Origin: Siderastrea siderea
Lineage: Eukaryota; Cnidaria; Anthozoa; Scleractinia; Rhizangiidae
Length of the DNA stretch: 64,000 nucleotides
Direction: 5' to 3'
NCBI GenBank assembly: GCA_964030785.1
Contig: OZ034978.1
Location: 16,725,953-16,789,952 of the forward strand
The notes under the pieces were generated by a model, which was not told the origin of the DNA, did no database searches, and saw only the letters and a list, made by a program, of their open reading frames with translations. Each line of letters starts with the position of its first letter. Positions within the stretch are counted from its first letter, which is position 1. The position numbers were made by a program, and so were the translations under genes. Shown here piece by piece: positions 11,278 to 22,640 of this stretch.

Positions 11278-12403
11278 CTGAAAAAACCGAGAGGAGCGCA
11301 TGAATAAAAGCATCTACAGGCTGCCAGCCCTCAGGTGTGAAAACGGTAAAACAAAACACAAGGGATAAGCACACAAGGAAAAAGACAAGCGCGCAAGGAC
11401 CCACCCAAGGGATGGCAGCCTGAGCGTCAGTAATCCGACTAGGGTATAAGACACCCTTTCAGGCTACCATAGGAAAGGATATGAAAATGATTTGCGAGAG
11501 GACGCGTATTGAAATCATAAACGAAAGGGAGATACCGACATCAAACTATAATAAACAAATTTAAAACAGTTGGAGAATAAATCAAATTATGACAAAAGGG
11601 GAATTTTCCAAAAGTTACAATAAATTCTCCCAAATAGAACCAACAGAAAATACATGGAAAACAGTGGGGAGAAATAGTGTGGGGCTTAAATTCTAGAGAA
11701 AAAGGGGTAAGAAAAATCACAACAGCCGTTTAAAACTACACTGAAAAAGAATAAAAATAAAAGGGAAGAAATACTGTGAAGTACGCCGCCATTAATGAAA
11801 GCAAAGGGAATGGCGCGAGAAAACCAAAAGTGCCGAAACAACAAAACTACGCAATAGACAGAAAACAAAAGGTTTGTAAAAGGGGAGGGAAAACGAAGGC
11901 ACAACAATCAATTGAACACCAAATTAAATGCAAATGACGTAAAATGAAAAACCACGACAGAAAAAACCTCAACAGTATGAAAGCAAAAATTTAGGGCAAT
12001 AAAACCAGGGGAGACAACGGAAAGCATGTAAATCCAACCTAGATTAGGAAGCTACAAAATCTAAAGCGTGCAAAATCAAAACTTGGAAACGGGGAACTGA
12101 ACTGAACTCCACAAACCTATGTTCGGGGGACGATGCACGCACAAAGAATACATTGAAAAACATACGCGATGAAATTTAAAATGGGCGTTGAGGGAATAGC
12201 ACTGGACAAAAGCTAAATTTGCGAGGCAAAGTTAGCATAACAAAAAACTTCAGAAAACACCAAAGCCAAATAAAAACTTTGGCCTTGGCCGAAGCAAACC
12301 CGAAGCTTGCAAGGCGAAATGCGCAACACAAAATCGATTGTAAAGTACAAACAAAGCATAAAAGCGAACAAATTCATAAGGGAGGGAGGAAACAGCACAG
12401 CAC

Positions 12404-12785
12404 AAACCCGGAGTTTGCAAGGCGAAGCACACTGACAAAACAAATAAACGTGTGCAAAAGGGGAAGGGAACCGAAGGTAGAAGCACTGCACAAACCCGGT
12501 GTTTGCGAGGCGAAGCACACCGACAAAACAAATAAACGTGTGCAAAAGGGGAAGGGAACCGAAGATAGAAGTACTGCACAAACCCGGTGTTTGCGAGGCG
12601 AAGCACACTGACGTAACAAATAAACGTGTGCAAAGGGAGAGGGAGTCGAAGATAGAAGCACTGCACAATCCTGGTGTTTGCGAGGCGAAGCACACTGACA
12701 AAACAAATAAACGTGTGCAAAAGGGGAAGGGAACCAGGATAGAAGCACTGCACAAAACCGGTGTTTGCGAGGCGAAGTACGCACA
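12404..12785. repeat. ~88-bp minisatellite inside the YR element
   Basis: Units start at 12404, 12492, 12580, 12667 and 12754, each opening with AAACCCGGTGTTTGCGAGG and carrying ACAAATAAACGTGTGCAAA. A weaker sixth copy is near 12300. Periods of 87-88 bp make long spurious open frames on both strands; none of these is coding. The array falls in the gap between the two gag-like exons. Confidence 0.85.
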
Positions 12786-12990
12786 ACATAAACTTGACAG
12801 CCAATTGGCCCAGGCAAAAACATAAGCGTACAAACTATAAGAAAAACGAGGGGACGGTACTACCGAAAATGGTACAAACATAAACGTGGAAGACTATAAA
12901 GCGGCCACGTGGAATGAAAGAGGAGAGGGAAACGCCAAAGGGCGAAGACCAGCCGAGGAAAAACTAAAGCAGTCGGACGAGCAAACGTAC

Positions 12991-13110
12991 CTGCAAAGGC
13001 GCTGGATTTTGCTGAGGATTCGCAACATCAACTGGAGCAACTGGAGGCACTTGAACAAGGGCTTGGGCGGCGGGAACCTCAGCTTCAAGAGGATCTTGCG
13101 CGTCAGCCAT
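12991..13110 (-). CDS. Putative first exon of the YR element gag
   Basis: An ATG 30 bp inside the A1 repeat opens 40 codons (MADAQDPLEAEVPAAQ, then a proline/valine-rich run) ending exactly at a consensus donor CAG|GTACGT. The next strong acceptor in the element is at 11278, in front of the gag body. I infer a spliced ORF1, with the minisatellite in the intron. This is not proven; an independent small ORF is possible. Confidence 0.45.
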
Positions 13111-13299
13111 AACTGCATAAAACGGTAATGTTGCAAGAAGATTCTAACGCGAACTGGGCCGAAATAATATGCAGAGCTCTTATTTATACTCCCGCTGTAA
13201 GGGACTGGCGCGAATAGTGCGAAATCTATCTATTTCGGGTCTTATGACAACAGACCTGATTCATGTTTACCAAGGATGGTGTGAGTCATAGGTTGGGTA

Positions 13300-13783
13300 T
13301 TAGAAATAAGTTAAGTTTATTGATCGTGACCCTCACTAGTACACACGTAGGGTCAAAGAGGCTATCCATATAAGACTTCATCCTAATAACATCAATAGAG
13401 ATAATGGAATCAAAATTCTTGAAGCTTGGATACCTACGATCAAAAAGCACAACAGCCGATCAACCACAAAGCGAACCTATGAGGGAACAACACCTTCTAG
13501 TCGGAATAATAATGCGGATCGAAACGCACTAATAGCAGCGAACCAACATGCGACAAATAGCAAGACTAGCAGCTTTGCAGTCGAAACGTCGCGATCAACA
13601 ACTCAAAGCCATTCCATCGTGAGACAAACGAATAAACGTTCATCTTTCCCAACTTACACCACGATGAACAATAAACACATCTTTAATGTTAAAGTAACAG
13701 TTTGTTCTCAGTGTATGGGCGCGGTCCACTTTACTACAATACATGCGATAACCCCTTACTGTGGTTTGTCTTTGTCCCGTTAA
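13300..13783 (+). mobile_element. GIY-YIG retroelement (Penelope-like) C-terminal fragment
   Basis: The frame FIDRDP, a TAG, then RRVKEAIHIRLHPNNINRD followed by a long Ser/Thr/Asn-rich stretch resembles the region after the GIY-YIG endonuclease core in Penelope-like retroelements (..EAI.IR....NRD..). One in-frame TAG and no catalytic core mean it is a remnant. The assignment rests on recall of the family pattern. Confidence 0.4.
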
Positions 13784-14220
13784 ATTTCTTGTCATGTCTA
13801 CTACAACAGCTTTTTAATTCAGTGAAAGCAAGTTCTGTGCTTGCAGGTTAAAAAAGAAAACACTCATTCCACTTTCCCAACCTATCAGAGGCAAAACTAA
13901 TAGTGACTTGCTCGTATACGTTTTACCGCGCATGTCACTAGGGTCTACATCCATTTTCTTCGAGTTCTGATTGGTTGACTGCGTTGTTGACGTCTGTTGT
14001 GATTGACCAGAGTGAATACTTTGGTCTTGAAATCATATCCCTCAATTGAAATCGCTCTATATGATTTAAGTAGCGGAAGAATGTTTTCAGCCTCAAATCA
14101 CCACAAATTTAAAACGTTCAGTCCCGGCTCAGCCTTTGTTCAAAATTGGATCGGTATCCCCTCCCATAACGGCACTTTTCTAAGATTTTCATGTGGCTGT
14201 TATAGAGACCTTAAGCTGTC
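13784..14220. other. Intergenic, nothing recognised
   Basis: No open frame with family resemblance, no repeats seen. Confidence 0.4.
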
Positions 14221-14230
14221 ATAATAATAA

Positions 14231-14283
<53 letters not shown>
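14221..14283. repeat. (AAT)n microsatellite, tail of the adjoining SINE
   Basis: About 20 AAT/TAA units with single interruptions. It directly abuts the 3' end of the minus-strand SINE at 14286-14565, so it is probably the SINE's (ATT)n tail after expansion. Confidence 0.85.
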
Positions 14284-14284
<1 letters not shown>

Positions 14285-14285
14285 T

Positions 14286-14565
14286 AACCTTTGTTTATAC
14301 TCGGTATGTGTTTAAGCCATAGGCTTGTGGGGCCGTGCAAATGAAACAAATATTTAGAGAGAAATAGCAAACTGAAAATGACATGTAAGAATCCCAACTG
14401 TCCGGAGGCAGACCAGCTGGCTATCTACGAACACAGCCGAGGAGTTGAACTCGAACTATTCAGAAACAATTCAAGCTAGTGGACAGAGTGGGATTTAAAC
14501 TTCCTGGGTGACAGAGCTAAAATCCGGCGCCCTAAACTACTCAGACATCCTGCCTTTACAATAAT
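14286..14565 (-). mobile_element. tRNA-Leu-like SINE
   Basis: Read on the minus strand it begins GGCAGGATGTCTGAGTAGT with GGGCGCCGGATTTTAGCTC and a B-box-like GTTTAAATCCC, which follows the layout of a tRNA-Leu. A non-tRNA body follows, ending in AAACAAAGGTTAT and the ATT microsatellite. This is the structure of a tRNA-derived SINE mobilised by a LINE. Subfamily unknown. Confidence 0.6.
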
Positions 14566-14674
14566 GAAAGATGTACTCTGTAAATGTTTTGTGAGAAAAA
14601 TATCTTTGGTGCATTCACTTAGTTAAGGACGGGGCCTCCTAATACAGATGTATTTTTGCAAAGGTTATGACTGG

Positions 14675-14692
14675 GGTGGGGGGGGGGGGGGG
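14675..14692 (+). repeat. Poly-G tract
   Basis: A run of about 18 G bases after GACTGGGGT; likely length-variable. Confidence 0.8.
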
Positions 14693-14939
14693 AAGCAGAT
14701 CTTAGCAAGGGTTATTGGAATCTAGAAAGGAAAATATGGGTAACCACGCATGTTTCAGAGAAAATTAAGAATAATATATGGCAATTTCTTTCCAACTTTA
14801 AGCTCAATTATCTCTGAAAAATTAGTGGGCAAATTCCTTAAGCAACCCGAATATCCTGAAATGCGCAGAACTTACGGACAGTAACAAAAAGAGGCACCGT
14901 CCTTAAATTAAGCGTCCACGTCACTGAATGCTAGAAAGC

Positions 14940-16185
14940 ACTGTTCACAGTGGCATATAAACGACGGTACTTTGTGGACAATATTTCATTCTCTTAATTA
15001 ACTGTAAATTGATTCATTGGCACAATACTTTAATTTTCAGTGGTAAGTTCTTCACTTATAGTGTTATGATGCTTATTTGTATCACTGTAATGATTTTGCC
15101 TGGCAAATTTTGTTGCTACCTTGATCACGATATGGTCAACAGTAACGTACAATTGTCAGTACCCGTGTTGCCCTTTCGGTGCCTGTAACGTAGATTACGG
15201 CTCAATATTTTACTTGTGATGTCAAACTACGTAAACAAACACGGCTTGCGAACATAAAAATCACCAACGAGTGCTTTGATGTGGTTCCCCAAGTCAATTC
15301 TCCAAGAGGGCGCCTCATGGAAACACCAAGTGCATGCTGGTCACCTTCCCAATGCCTCTTATGTCTAGGTTTATAAGAAGACACCCTGGCCTGCTGGCGT
15401 TTCAGACCCGGGGTTTCATAACGCCTAGTGATTAATCGCCTAGCGCCTTTCGAGGCAAACCATAACCCCAAAGTTTAAAATTATAATGATCTTCCGTGTC
15501 GACTTTTGTATTTCCTGTCAAATCAAATGTCTTCCCTATTAAAACAGTTTTCTTTTGATATCTACAAGCAAGGATAAACCTATGCAGAAACACAGTAATT
15601 CGCACGTTTGACGCGTAACCTGACACTGTGGTTCTTCCATTTGACATTTTGGACAATTTGGCTCCCTCCTTGTCAGATACTGGCCCCGGATGCTAATTAT
15701 AACCTGTCAAATGGTCGGTATGCTAATACATTACCGTATGACAGTAATTTTTTTATTGGATTGTAAGAGTGATATTTATTGATTTAAACTACAAAACGAT
15801 ATTACATTTAGTCAGTGCTATAACTACATAAGTTAACTGTAGTTGTGATCCGTTGTTCAGTTCAAGAGCCGAAGAGGAGTATCCCATAATATTGCGTAAA
15901 AAATAACTGAGAAATAGGAAACGAAAAATTGTTTTCACAGAGTCAACGAGGAAAGAGGTGTTTCTTCAGCTATTTTGGGTTCTCTCGATCATTTAAATGT
16001 AAAAAGAAAAATAACAAGAACAGAGCCGTTTAAGAAAGTTTTGTGATAGATGTAGACATTTTGTGTGAAGAGTTTGGATCGCCACGATGAATAGCTGACC
16101 AGACGAAGTTGTCTATAAAATTGCATAAATTTTCTTTCGCCAATGCCTTCGCCATGAGAAACGTCCTGGTCTCATAATTTTGCCA
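14940..16185. repeat. Segmental duplication C (pairs with 30640-33180)
   Basis: Collinear diverged similarity, for example CGCCTTTCGAGGCAAACCAT at 15443 with 32465, and TCCGTGTCGACTTT at 15491 with 32515. The partner is longer because it took up a SINE (about 31008-31260) and a Mutator-like element (31397-32448); this copy shows the empty sites. No gene seen. Confidence 0.75.
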
Positions 16186-16241
16186 AGTTATTTCTATAGC
16201 TTTTGTTACTTATGCTACAATCCCTACTAATTATTTTGACC

Positions 16242-16242
<1 letters not shown>

Positions 16243-16308
<66 letters not shown>
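16243..16308. repeat. (ATT)n microsatellite
   Basis: About 22 uninterrupted ATT units; no SINE body recognised next to it. Confidence 0.9.
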
Positions 16309-16399
16309 TAAGTTAAAAGACATATTGAAAATCAAATGAAATCCAAAAACAATGGTTCAGTTCTGTTTGAATTACTCTACTAGTTTTCTGATAATATTA

Positions 16400-16546
16400 A
16401 TAGAGTGGTTTTACTTAACCCGTGAAACGGTATCAAACAATTATTGTCTAATAATCAAAGTTTAACAAAAGAAAACAATGGTGTTAGTGCGTAATAGTGC
16501 GTAATAGTTTAGTATCTACTTCACGGGTTAAGTAAAATCACTCTAT
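16400..16546. mobile_element. 147-bp MITE with 27-bp terminal inverted repeats
   Basis: The ends are ATAGAGTGGTTTTACTTAA and its near-perfect reverse complement at 16520-16546, flanked by TA on both sides, which fits a Tc1/mariner-type target. There is no coding capacity. Confidence 0.7.
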
Positions 16547-16906
16547 TACAGAGTGTCTTTGGTTATGGATGGCCAGGATGGATGGCCAGTTCAGAGAAAT
16601 AAGGCCTTTCTTTAAGTTCTTCCCAAACGTCGCTAAAGACTGACTAAAGCTGCTTCTTCCTTTGTGAAAATCACTCCATAACTTCCTCTCGGTGTTTTCA
16701 GATCATTTCGTGAACAAGGAAACGTAGTTGGTTTTAATTTAACCCAAAAAACGTAGAGACCCTGATACCCTATCCCCGACAAAGAAAGCAGCAGATATTG
16801 CATTTCGTCACTGCAATCTATCATCTTCGTTGCCCTGATACGAGTTGAGGATTTCTCTCAACTGTACTCACTGCAAGGTCATTCTACTATATCTCCATAA
16901 TTATTC

Positions 16907-18118
16907 CTAAAACCACCCCTTAGCTTCGTAATCCTCGCTAATTAGAGGAACGCTGGTATTAGACATTAGCTGGCAAGACTGTTCAATGGGTGTATAGCCC
17001 ACCATCCACATTACATGTTTGCAGTAATGTTCAATGATATCGATGTCACAAAGGCGGACCAAGCGACGCCACCTGTTTACTGCTGCAGAGGCGTCGTCCA
17101 CGGTACAGAAGGCAGGATGGTTTCCTTTGCATAAGTTCAGAACTTCTGGGTTATTGCTTAGGTGTGTGCTTTTGTTCAACCATGTTTTCACGCTGTCCAG
17201 CACAGGCAACCCAGCGAACTCAAAGAGACGCGACAGCCCTTTCAGTGGGTTCATAACAAAGTCTTCATATCGTTGGATCATTATACGGTTTTATGCTAAA
17301 TTTTTCTCTGTTTGTTGACAAATTTTATAAGTAAACTGTTTTAAATTTTTTCTACCTTCATTGTTAGCGGAATCTCGAAAAAATGAAACACTTCGAGCCG
17401 AAGGAATCACAGCGCGTGGATCTCTAATTAGAAAAATAATTTTGCAATCGATATCCGATGAACTGCACGCGGCCAAAATATTCTTCATACTTGCCTCTGC
17501 AATACGATTCATGAGGATTTTTGCGACGGTGATTTCATAGTTTTTTCGACAATCACTCCCAAGAGATTCGCTGGTCATTGGAGGACAAAGCTTCGGGTCC
17601 CATCTTGGATCGGACATTTCATATGGACATAAAGGTGGCGATCCCATGGCGTTGCTTCCTCGAGGATGGTCAGGATCTCGGTAGAAAAATTAAATGTCTT
17701 CAACCACTGATTTACTAAAGTTACAGCGAAAAATGTTTGTTAAGACATCTACCATGAGGTTGTCATAGCTGTCTTCAGACATCTTTCTTTGACGGAAACT
17801 CAGTCTTTCAGCGGCTTGCAGCGGTTCGTGCAAGTAAAACACAGAAGGGTGGTGACTAAAAATGTCTCCGGTTGTTGTAGATCCAGAACGGCCATGAGAA
17901 ACTATTACAATGTTCCTTTGAGGTTGCTTGAAGTTCGTGCTCAAGGTCCGGAGTTCTAATTGGTGATCTTGAAAATCGGGATTTTCTTTTTCGGAGGTTT
18001 GTTTGACGAGCTCGAGCTGGTTCGATTTAAATAGCAAATTGTAATTGTCTAGAGCAGCATGGAGGCAAATAACCAAAAAGATAAAGAGAGGAGTCTTGAT
18101 AAGAAGACACTTTTCCAG
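16907..18118 (-). pseudogene. Carbohydrate sulfotransferase pseudogene (minus-strand type)
   Basis: The full domain is recognisable: signal anchor, SHGRSGST, VFYLHEPLQ, GSPPLCPYEM, FLIRDPRAVIPSARS, IMIQRYEDF and a C-terminus ending YEAKGWF. Two in-frame stops break it. A TAA at 17692-17690 stands where live copies have an aspartate codon. A 27-bp in-frame deletion removed nine codons (FVKKLPLCW region) and its junction creates a TAA at 17293-17291. The frame otherwise stays aligned with live copies, so decay is by few events. The 5' end is assumed at the CAG|CTGG acceptor as in the copy at 1-331. Confidence 0.85.
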
Positions 18119-21100
18119 CTGCTAAGTTCATCACCTGCAAGCTTGTGCAAAAAATTGCTCGTCGATCCTTGGTTATGGATTCTAAATGTGCTTTTAAGCC
18201 ACCGTCTTCAATGTCACTGACAAGGGCTGGGCATTAAATTTCATCCTTGTCTTTCCAAATGAGTCAAAAATGATTATATTTGCCTCGCGTTCAAATTCTT
18301 TACTTAAGCATATCAAAAGGCGCACGAAAGAGAAATATAGGGATTATGAATGATGGTGAGGACCCTCCACCTTCAGATTTTTAGTTTACCTAGCATCAAA
18401 TTTCGGGGCATCCCAACGAATTGCTTAGGTAGAATATTGGTGTTCGAAAGACCTTAATCGTCTCATAAATTCCGAATTAATTGTGCACAGAAACTAGAGT
18501 TTTCTTCGGCGAAATGTCACCTCAAACTTTCCTTACGTGGTAAAATTACTTCCTTTTATTTTCGGAGCAGACAAATATGTCGTTTAGAGTGGCAAGGTCA
18601 TTTATTTGAAAAGCCAGGAGCAGCTCAGGTGTATGAGTTTCTGCTCCCTAAAATTTTCTGCGACTTTTAAAAATTTCACCTAAAGAAAACGAACAGATCA
18701 ACCTGTTTTAGCTTTAACAAATATCCATTAAAGGTTCTTGAAACAATCTGAGAAAACGGGTAACGGAAAACTTTGTTCTTCATTCTTTAAACATGGGCAC
18801 GCAGTGCGTGCAGAGCCAATTAATGACGTTTCGTTCGGCAACATGGTAAAATTTATGAGGACAACCTATGGATTTCACACCATTGCAGGGCGGACTGTGC
18901 GGTATATTTTGAGCGTTGCGTTACATTGCGAAGGTTCAAGTTACAAGCAGCTGTCAACTATGCAAATTTGCAAATTTGTTCTACTACGTGTTGAACCTTG
19001 AATAACCCCGCAGTAAAGTTTGGTATTTTGAAGATTTTACTCAAATTCCTTGATCATCACTGTAACTGGGATTTTTAATATTAGTTTCATTCAAGTCTTT
19101 CGTTTTAAAAGAATGATCTGAGATTATCAGCGAAGAGCTGTAGTTTGATTTCATTGTCAACAAAAAAGATGCCTTGAATATCCTTATTGCTGCGTATGCT
19201 TATACATCTCCAAAACGATGAAGAACAAATAGGAGGAAAGGGGGTCTCCCTGCCTTACGTTTCGCCTCTTTCAGCATCAAAAGGTGCGGTAGAAAAGACA
19301 TTGTTTAAAACACAACTTGAGATATCGAGAGATATGTTTATTAAATGTGTGAATCCACTAGATAAACGATGGTTTAAAGCGAAAAGCAGAAAGTGTATGG
19401 AAGCCGATTAGGGTCACACCTTGTCGCTTCCAGGTTGTCGCTTCCAAGTTGTCGCTTCCCAGTTGTCGCTCCAACTGCGAAGCGACAACTGGTGACCCTT
19501 ATAAAGATAGTACTGCTTTTCACATAAGCAAATTAATTATGATGTGTAATATAAGGCAACACAATTTCTAATCGTTTGGCAATAGCTTTCGAACTCATTT
19601 TTTCATCTTCATTAAGTAAAGATTTTGGCCTAAAATTGGATGCTTTTTCTGTCCAAGTCTTTTTTTCTCCAGTGACGTTATAACAGCCTGTTTTTGTGAG
19701 TTTGATAATTGTCCACGCTCATAAGCATAATTTAAACTTTCTACCATGAGGCTGCCCACGGTCTGCCAAAATGCCCTGTAAAATCCTACTGTTAATCCAT
19801 CGTTGCCTGGTGTTTTATTATTTTCGAAAGACTGAAGACTTTTAAGATATAATTGGTCTTAATGTCGACTATGAAACGTCTTATTGTATGTTTTATCATT
19901 ATCATTATATTTATTATTATTGTTATGCACATGAATAAGTGTTTGCACGTTATCCATAAAAACCGTAGAAAATTGTAATTTTTCCACTTTCTTCTTTGCA
20001 GTACTTTTAGTTTGAATATTTTGTACCTTTCCATTATCAACTCATGAAATGATCGTTCACAAATTATACACGTTTTTCTTTTAAAGTTTTTCAGGCGCTA
20101 TGGTGATGGTTCACTTTAACTCACCCAACGAACAAGAAAATCCCGCAGAGTTGATCGACAATGGTAACAGCTGTAGCTTAGATATAACCTTTATTCGCCT
20201 TCAATCATTCCTTACAATTGCATTGTTTTTTCTTAAATTAAACTTACATGGCAGGAGATCCAGCTAGCTCTTTTGAGCTTTTTAAAGATCCCCCTTACAC
20301 ACATTTAGTCATTCTGCCACGCAGGGTATTATTTGCATGAACGATCGAACTGCTCAAATGTAAGCCATTCTGTAGTGAGAACTCGATAGTAAAAGCTAAA
20401 AGGATACCTTTTATAATGGTACGCTGCAGGAAGCGAACAGTTTTTAAGCTTCTTCTTCTCACGATTCCTGCCCTTGTAATTATGGCTCTCTACTTGCTGT
20501 TGCACAAGACAGTTTACCCGTACTCAACTCAAACCAACATCACGACACAAAGAGCAAAGAGAATGTTAATTTCCAAAAGCAGTAATTTGATTGTGGAGCT
20601 GTAAACGCAAAACCTCGACAAAACATTCTAATAGTTGCTCATGGCTGGTCCGGATCTACAATAATTGGCGACATGTTTAACCACCATCCTTCTGTGTTTT
20701 ACTTGCACGAACCCCTGCAAACAGTCCAGTGACTGATGCTGACTGGCAACAGAACCTATGGCAGCCTCATGGCAGATGTCTTAACAAACATTCTTCGCTG
20801 TAATTTCGACCAGTCAGTGGTTGAACATTTCGATCATTTCTGTAGCCAGCCCGGTTGGCCAAGAGTTAGCCACGCCATTGGATCGCCACCTTTATGTCCA
20901 TATGAAATGACAGATCCAAGATGGGACCCGAAGCTTTGCCCCCCAATGACCAGCGAATCTCTTGGAAGAGTTTGCCGAAACAACTACGAAATCACCGTGG
21001 CAAAAATAATCCTTGATCGCATCGCGGAAGTGAATATCAAGAATCTATTGGCCGCTTGCAGTCCATCGGATATCGATTGCAAAATAATTTTTCTGATCAG

Positions 21101-21580
21101 ATATCCACGCGCAGTAGTTTCTTCCGCTCGAAGTGTTTCGTTTTTTCGTGACCCCGTCAGCGATAGGGGGAGGAAAGGTTTACGGAAGTTTAGCTACAAA
21201 ACTTGTCAACAGACCGAGGAAAATTTAGCAGTTGTCAAGAAACTCCCACTCTGCTGGAGAAACCGCATAATGATCCAAAGGTATGAAGACTTTGCTATGA
21301 ACCCACTCAAGGGGCTGTCGCGTCTCTTTGAGTTCGCTGGGTTGCCTGTGCTGGAGAGCGTGAAAACATGGTTGAACAAAACAACGCACCCAACTAATAC
21401 AAATCGAGGCGAATTGTGCAGAGGTGTTTTCTTACCTTTTTGTACAACAGATGACGCATCTGCAGCTGCAAACAGATGGCGCTGGTTGGTCCCCCCTTGT
21501 GAAATTGATATCATTGAACATTACTGCAAACATGTAATGTGGATGACTGGGTATAAACCCATTGAACGGTCTTACGAGCT
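17795..21580. repeat. Segmental duplication B (pairs with 1-3805)
   Basis: Same order and orientation of the two head-to-head sulfotransferases and their intergenic DNA as at 1-3805. Similarity in the + strand direction stops at 21580, where an inverted segment begins. The intergenic part 18119-20415 has no convincing gene. Confidence 0.85.
20416..21580 (+). pseudogene. Carbohydrate sulfotransferase, copy 3 (dead)
   Basis: Begins MVRCRKRTVFKLLLL like its relatives. Lesions: a one-base deletion near 20496 (TACTTGCCTG became TACTTGCTG); CAA to TAA at 20583; CGA to TGA at 20730. The PAPS loop reads AHGWSGST (R to W) and the second PAPS motif reads IRYPRA (D to Y). After 20736 the frame is open to 21608, but its last residues come from an inverted segment. 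It shares its 5' flank with copy 1 and its 3' block with copy 4. Confidence 0.9.
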
Positions 21581-21990
21581 CGTAAATCCCTGCAGGCGCG
21601 TTTTGTAGATGGAACTTGGCATTGCTGCCATTCATTTCGAGAGTGTCATGGTGTCCATCTATTAATTATCAACTATAAAATTTTAATTCTAAATAATTTT
21701 TAAAATCTTACTTTTTGTCAAACTGATCCCTCATATTTATAATTTCTCTTTAATTTCTTCTCTATGTGCATTTCAAAATCGTGAAAAAATTTTCACAGAC
21801 TTCACACTACAAAACTGATGATGGCATTTTGGATATAAAACCTCCAGCAGTAATTAAGAGAAACAACTAAAACGTTGGGAAAACCGCGCTTAACTGTAAG
21901 CAACCCTTAAGAAGAGTAGAATCTCAGCCATGAAACCATCCTTTTGCCTCGTACTGTTCCGTAAACAAGGGAATGCTGATATTCGAGATT
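21581..21990 (-). repeat. Inverted segment: C-terminus and 3' UTR of copy 3 flipped in place
   Basis: These 410 bases are the reverse complement of the sequence matching 29731-30140 in copy 4. They include the last 22 codons (GAAACCATCCTTTTGCC is the flipped end) and the 3' UTR. Both flanks (..TACGAGCT before, GTTGATTTTCAAATGAAAT after) are collinear with copy 4, so both breakpoints can be placed to within a few bases. Confidence 0.85.
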
Positions 21991-22640
21991 GGTGTTGATT
22001 TTCAAATGAAATATTTCAATTGAGAAGACCTTAAGTGGGTATCTGTTTTATTTCTCACCAAAATTGTGAACAAGATTCGCCCTGTAAAAGTCATCTTGGA
22101 CTCCGGTTATGTTGAATGAAACTACCATGATGCACTGCAGGCATGCTTCATATTCACTTAGAATACATGGATTGTCATGTAATTTTACCTACCTACAATA
22201 ATTCACTGATAATAATTACAAATAAAACATCGTGCTTTAGGCAATAGGTCTTTATAGTTCGAGGTGCTGTTTATAAATAAATATTTGCTATTTACAGCAG
22301 TTCTTCGATTTTTCTCGGCGAACACTCAAAAGAAACGCAAACTGAATTGTTTGACGCGGGTGTTCGAGAGTGCTAGTGAGCTTTGTGACCTCATCCGGGT
22401 TCCAGATAAAACCTTACCGGTGCATCCACATTGCTAAGTGTCCACGTGGGTGTTTCACTGCATGCAAGTCAGCAATGTTCATAGTAGAAGAATTTTCATT
22501 GTTATGCTGCACCTCTATGGCACACGCGGAGATACTAAGATATGGGGCGAAAATAATTTCCGCGCATGCGAAGAAGTGCAGCCTGCGGAGGTTTCCGTCG
22601 CTGAGGGGAGGAGGGAGGGGCAAAAAAGCACATCTCTGAA
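21991..22640. repeat. 3' flank duplicated at 30145-30640
   Basis: Closely similar, e.g. TTTTCTCGGCGAACACTCAA and TGTCCACGTGGGTGTTTCAC in both. No gene. Confidence 0.75.

Larger units (their letters stand above)
6161..13217 (-). mobile_element. YR retrotransposon with split direct repeats (PAT/Ngaro-like)
   Basis: On the minus strand the order is A1 (13217-13140), coding body, B1 (6477-6419), A2 (6423-6346), B2 (6219-6161). The two A repeats are 78 bp and the two B repeats 59 bp, each pair differing at about one base. This A1..B1-A2..B2 layout is the split-direct-repeat structure known from PAT and Ngaro tyrosine-recombinase retrotransposons. The body encodes a gag-like ORF with a zinc knuckle, RT plus RNase H, and a tyrosine recombinase with a zinc ribbon. 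Each ORF is damaged, so this copy is inactive. Near-identical repeats suggest a fairly recent insertion. Confidence 0.88.

Noticed and set aside
12213..12881. Long overlapping frames on both strands with Cys/Phe or Lys/Arg repeats
   Set aside because: Products of the 87-88-bp minisatellite inside the YR element; no start context and no family.
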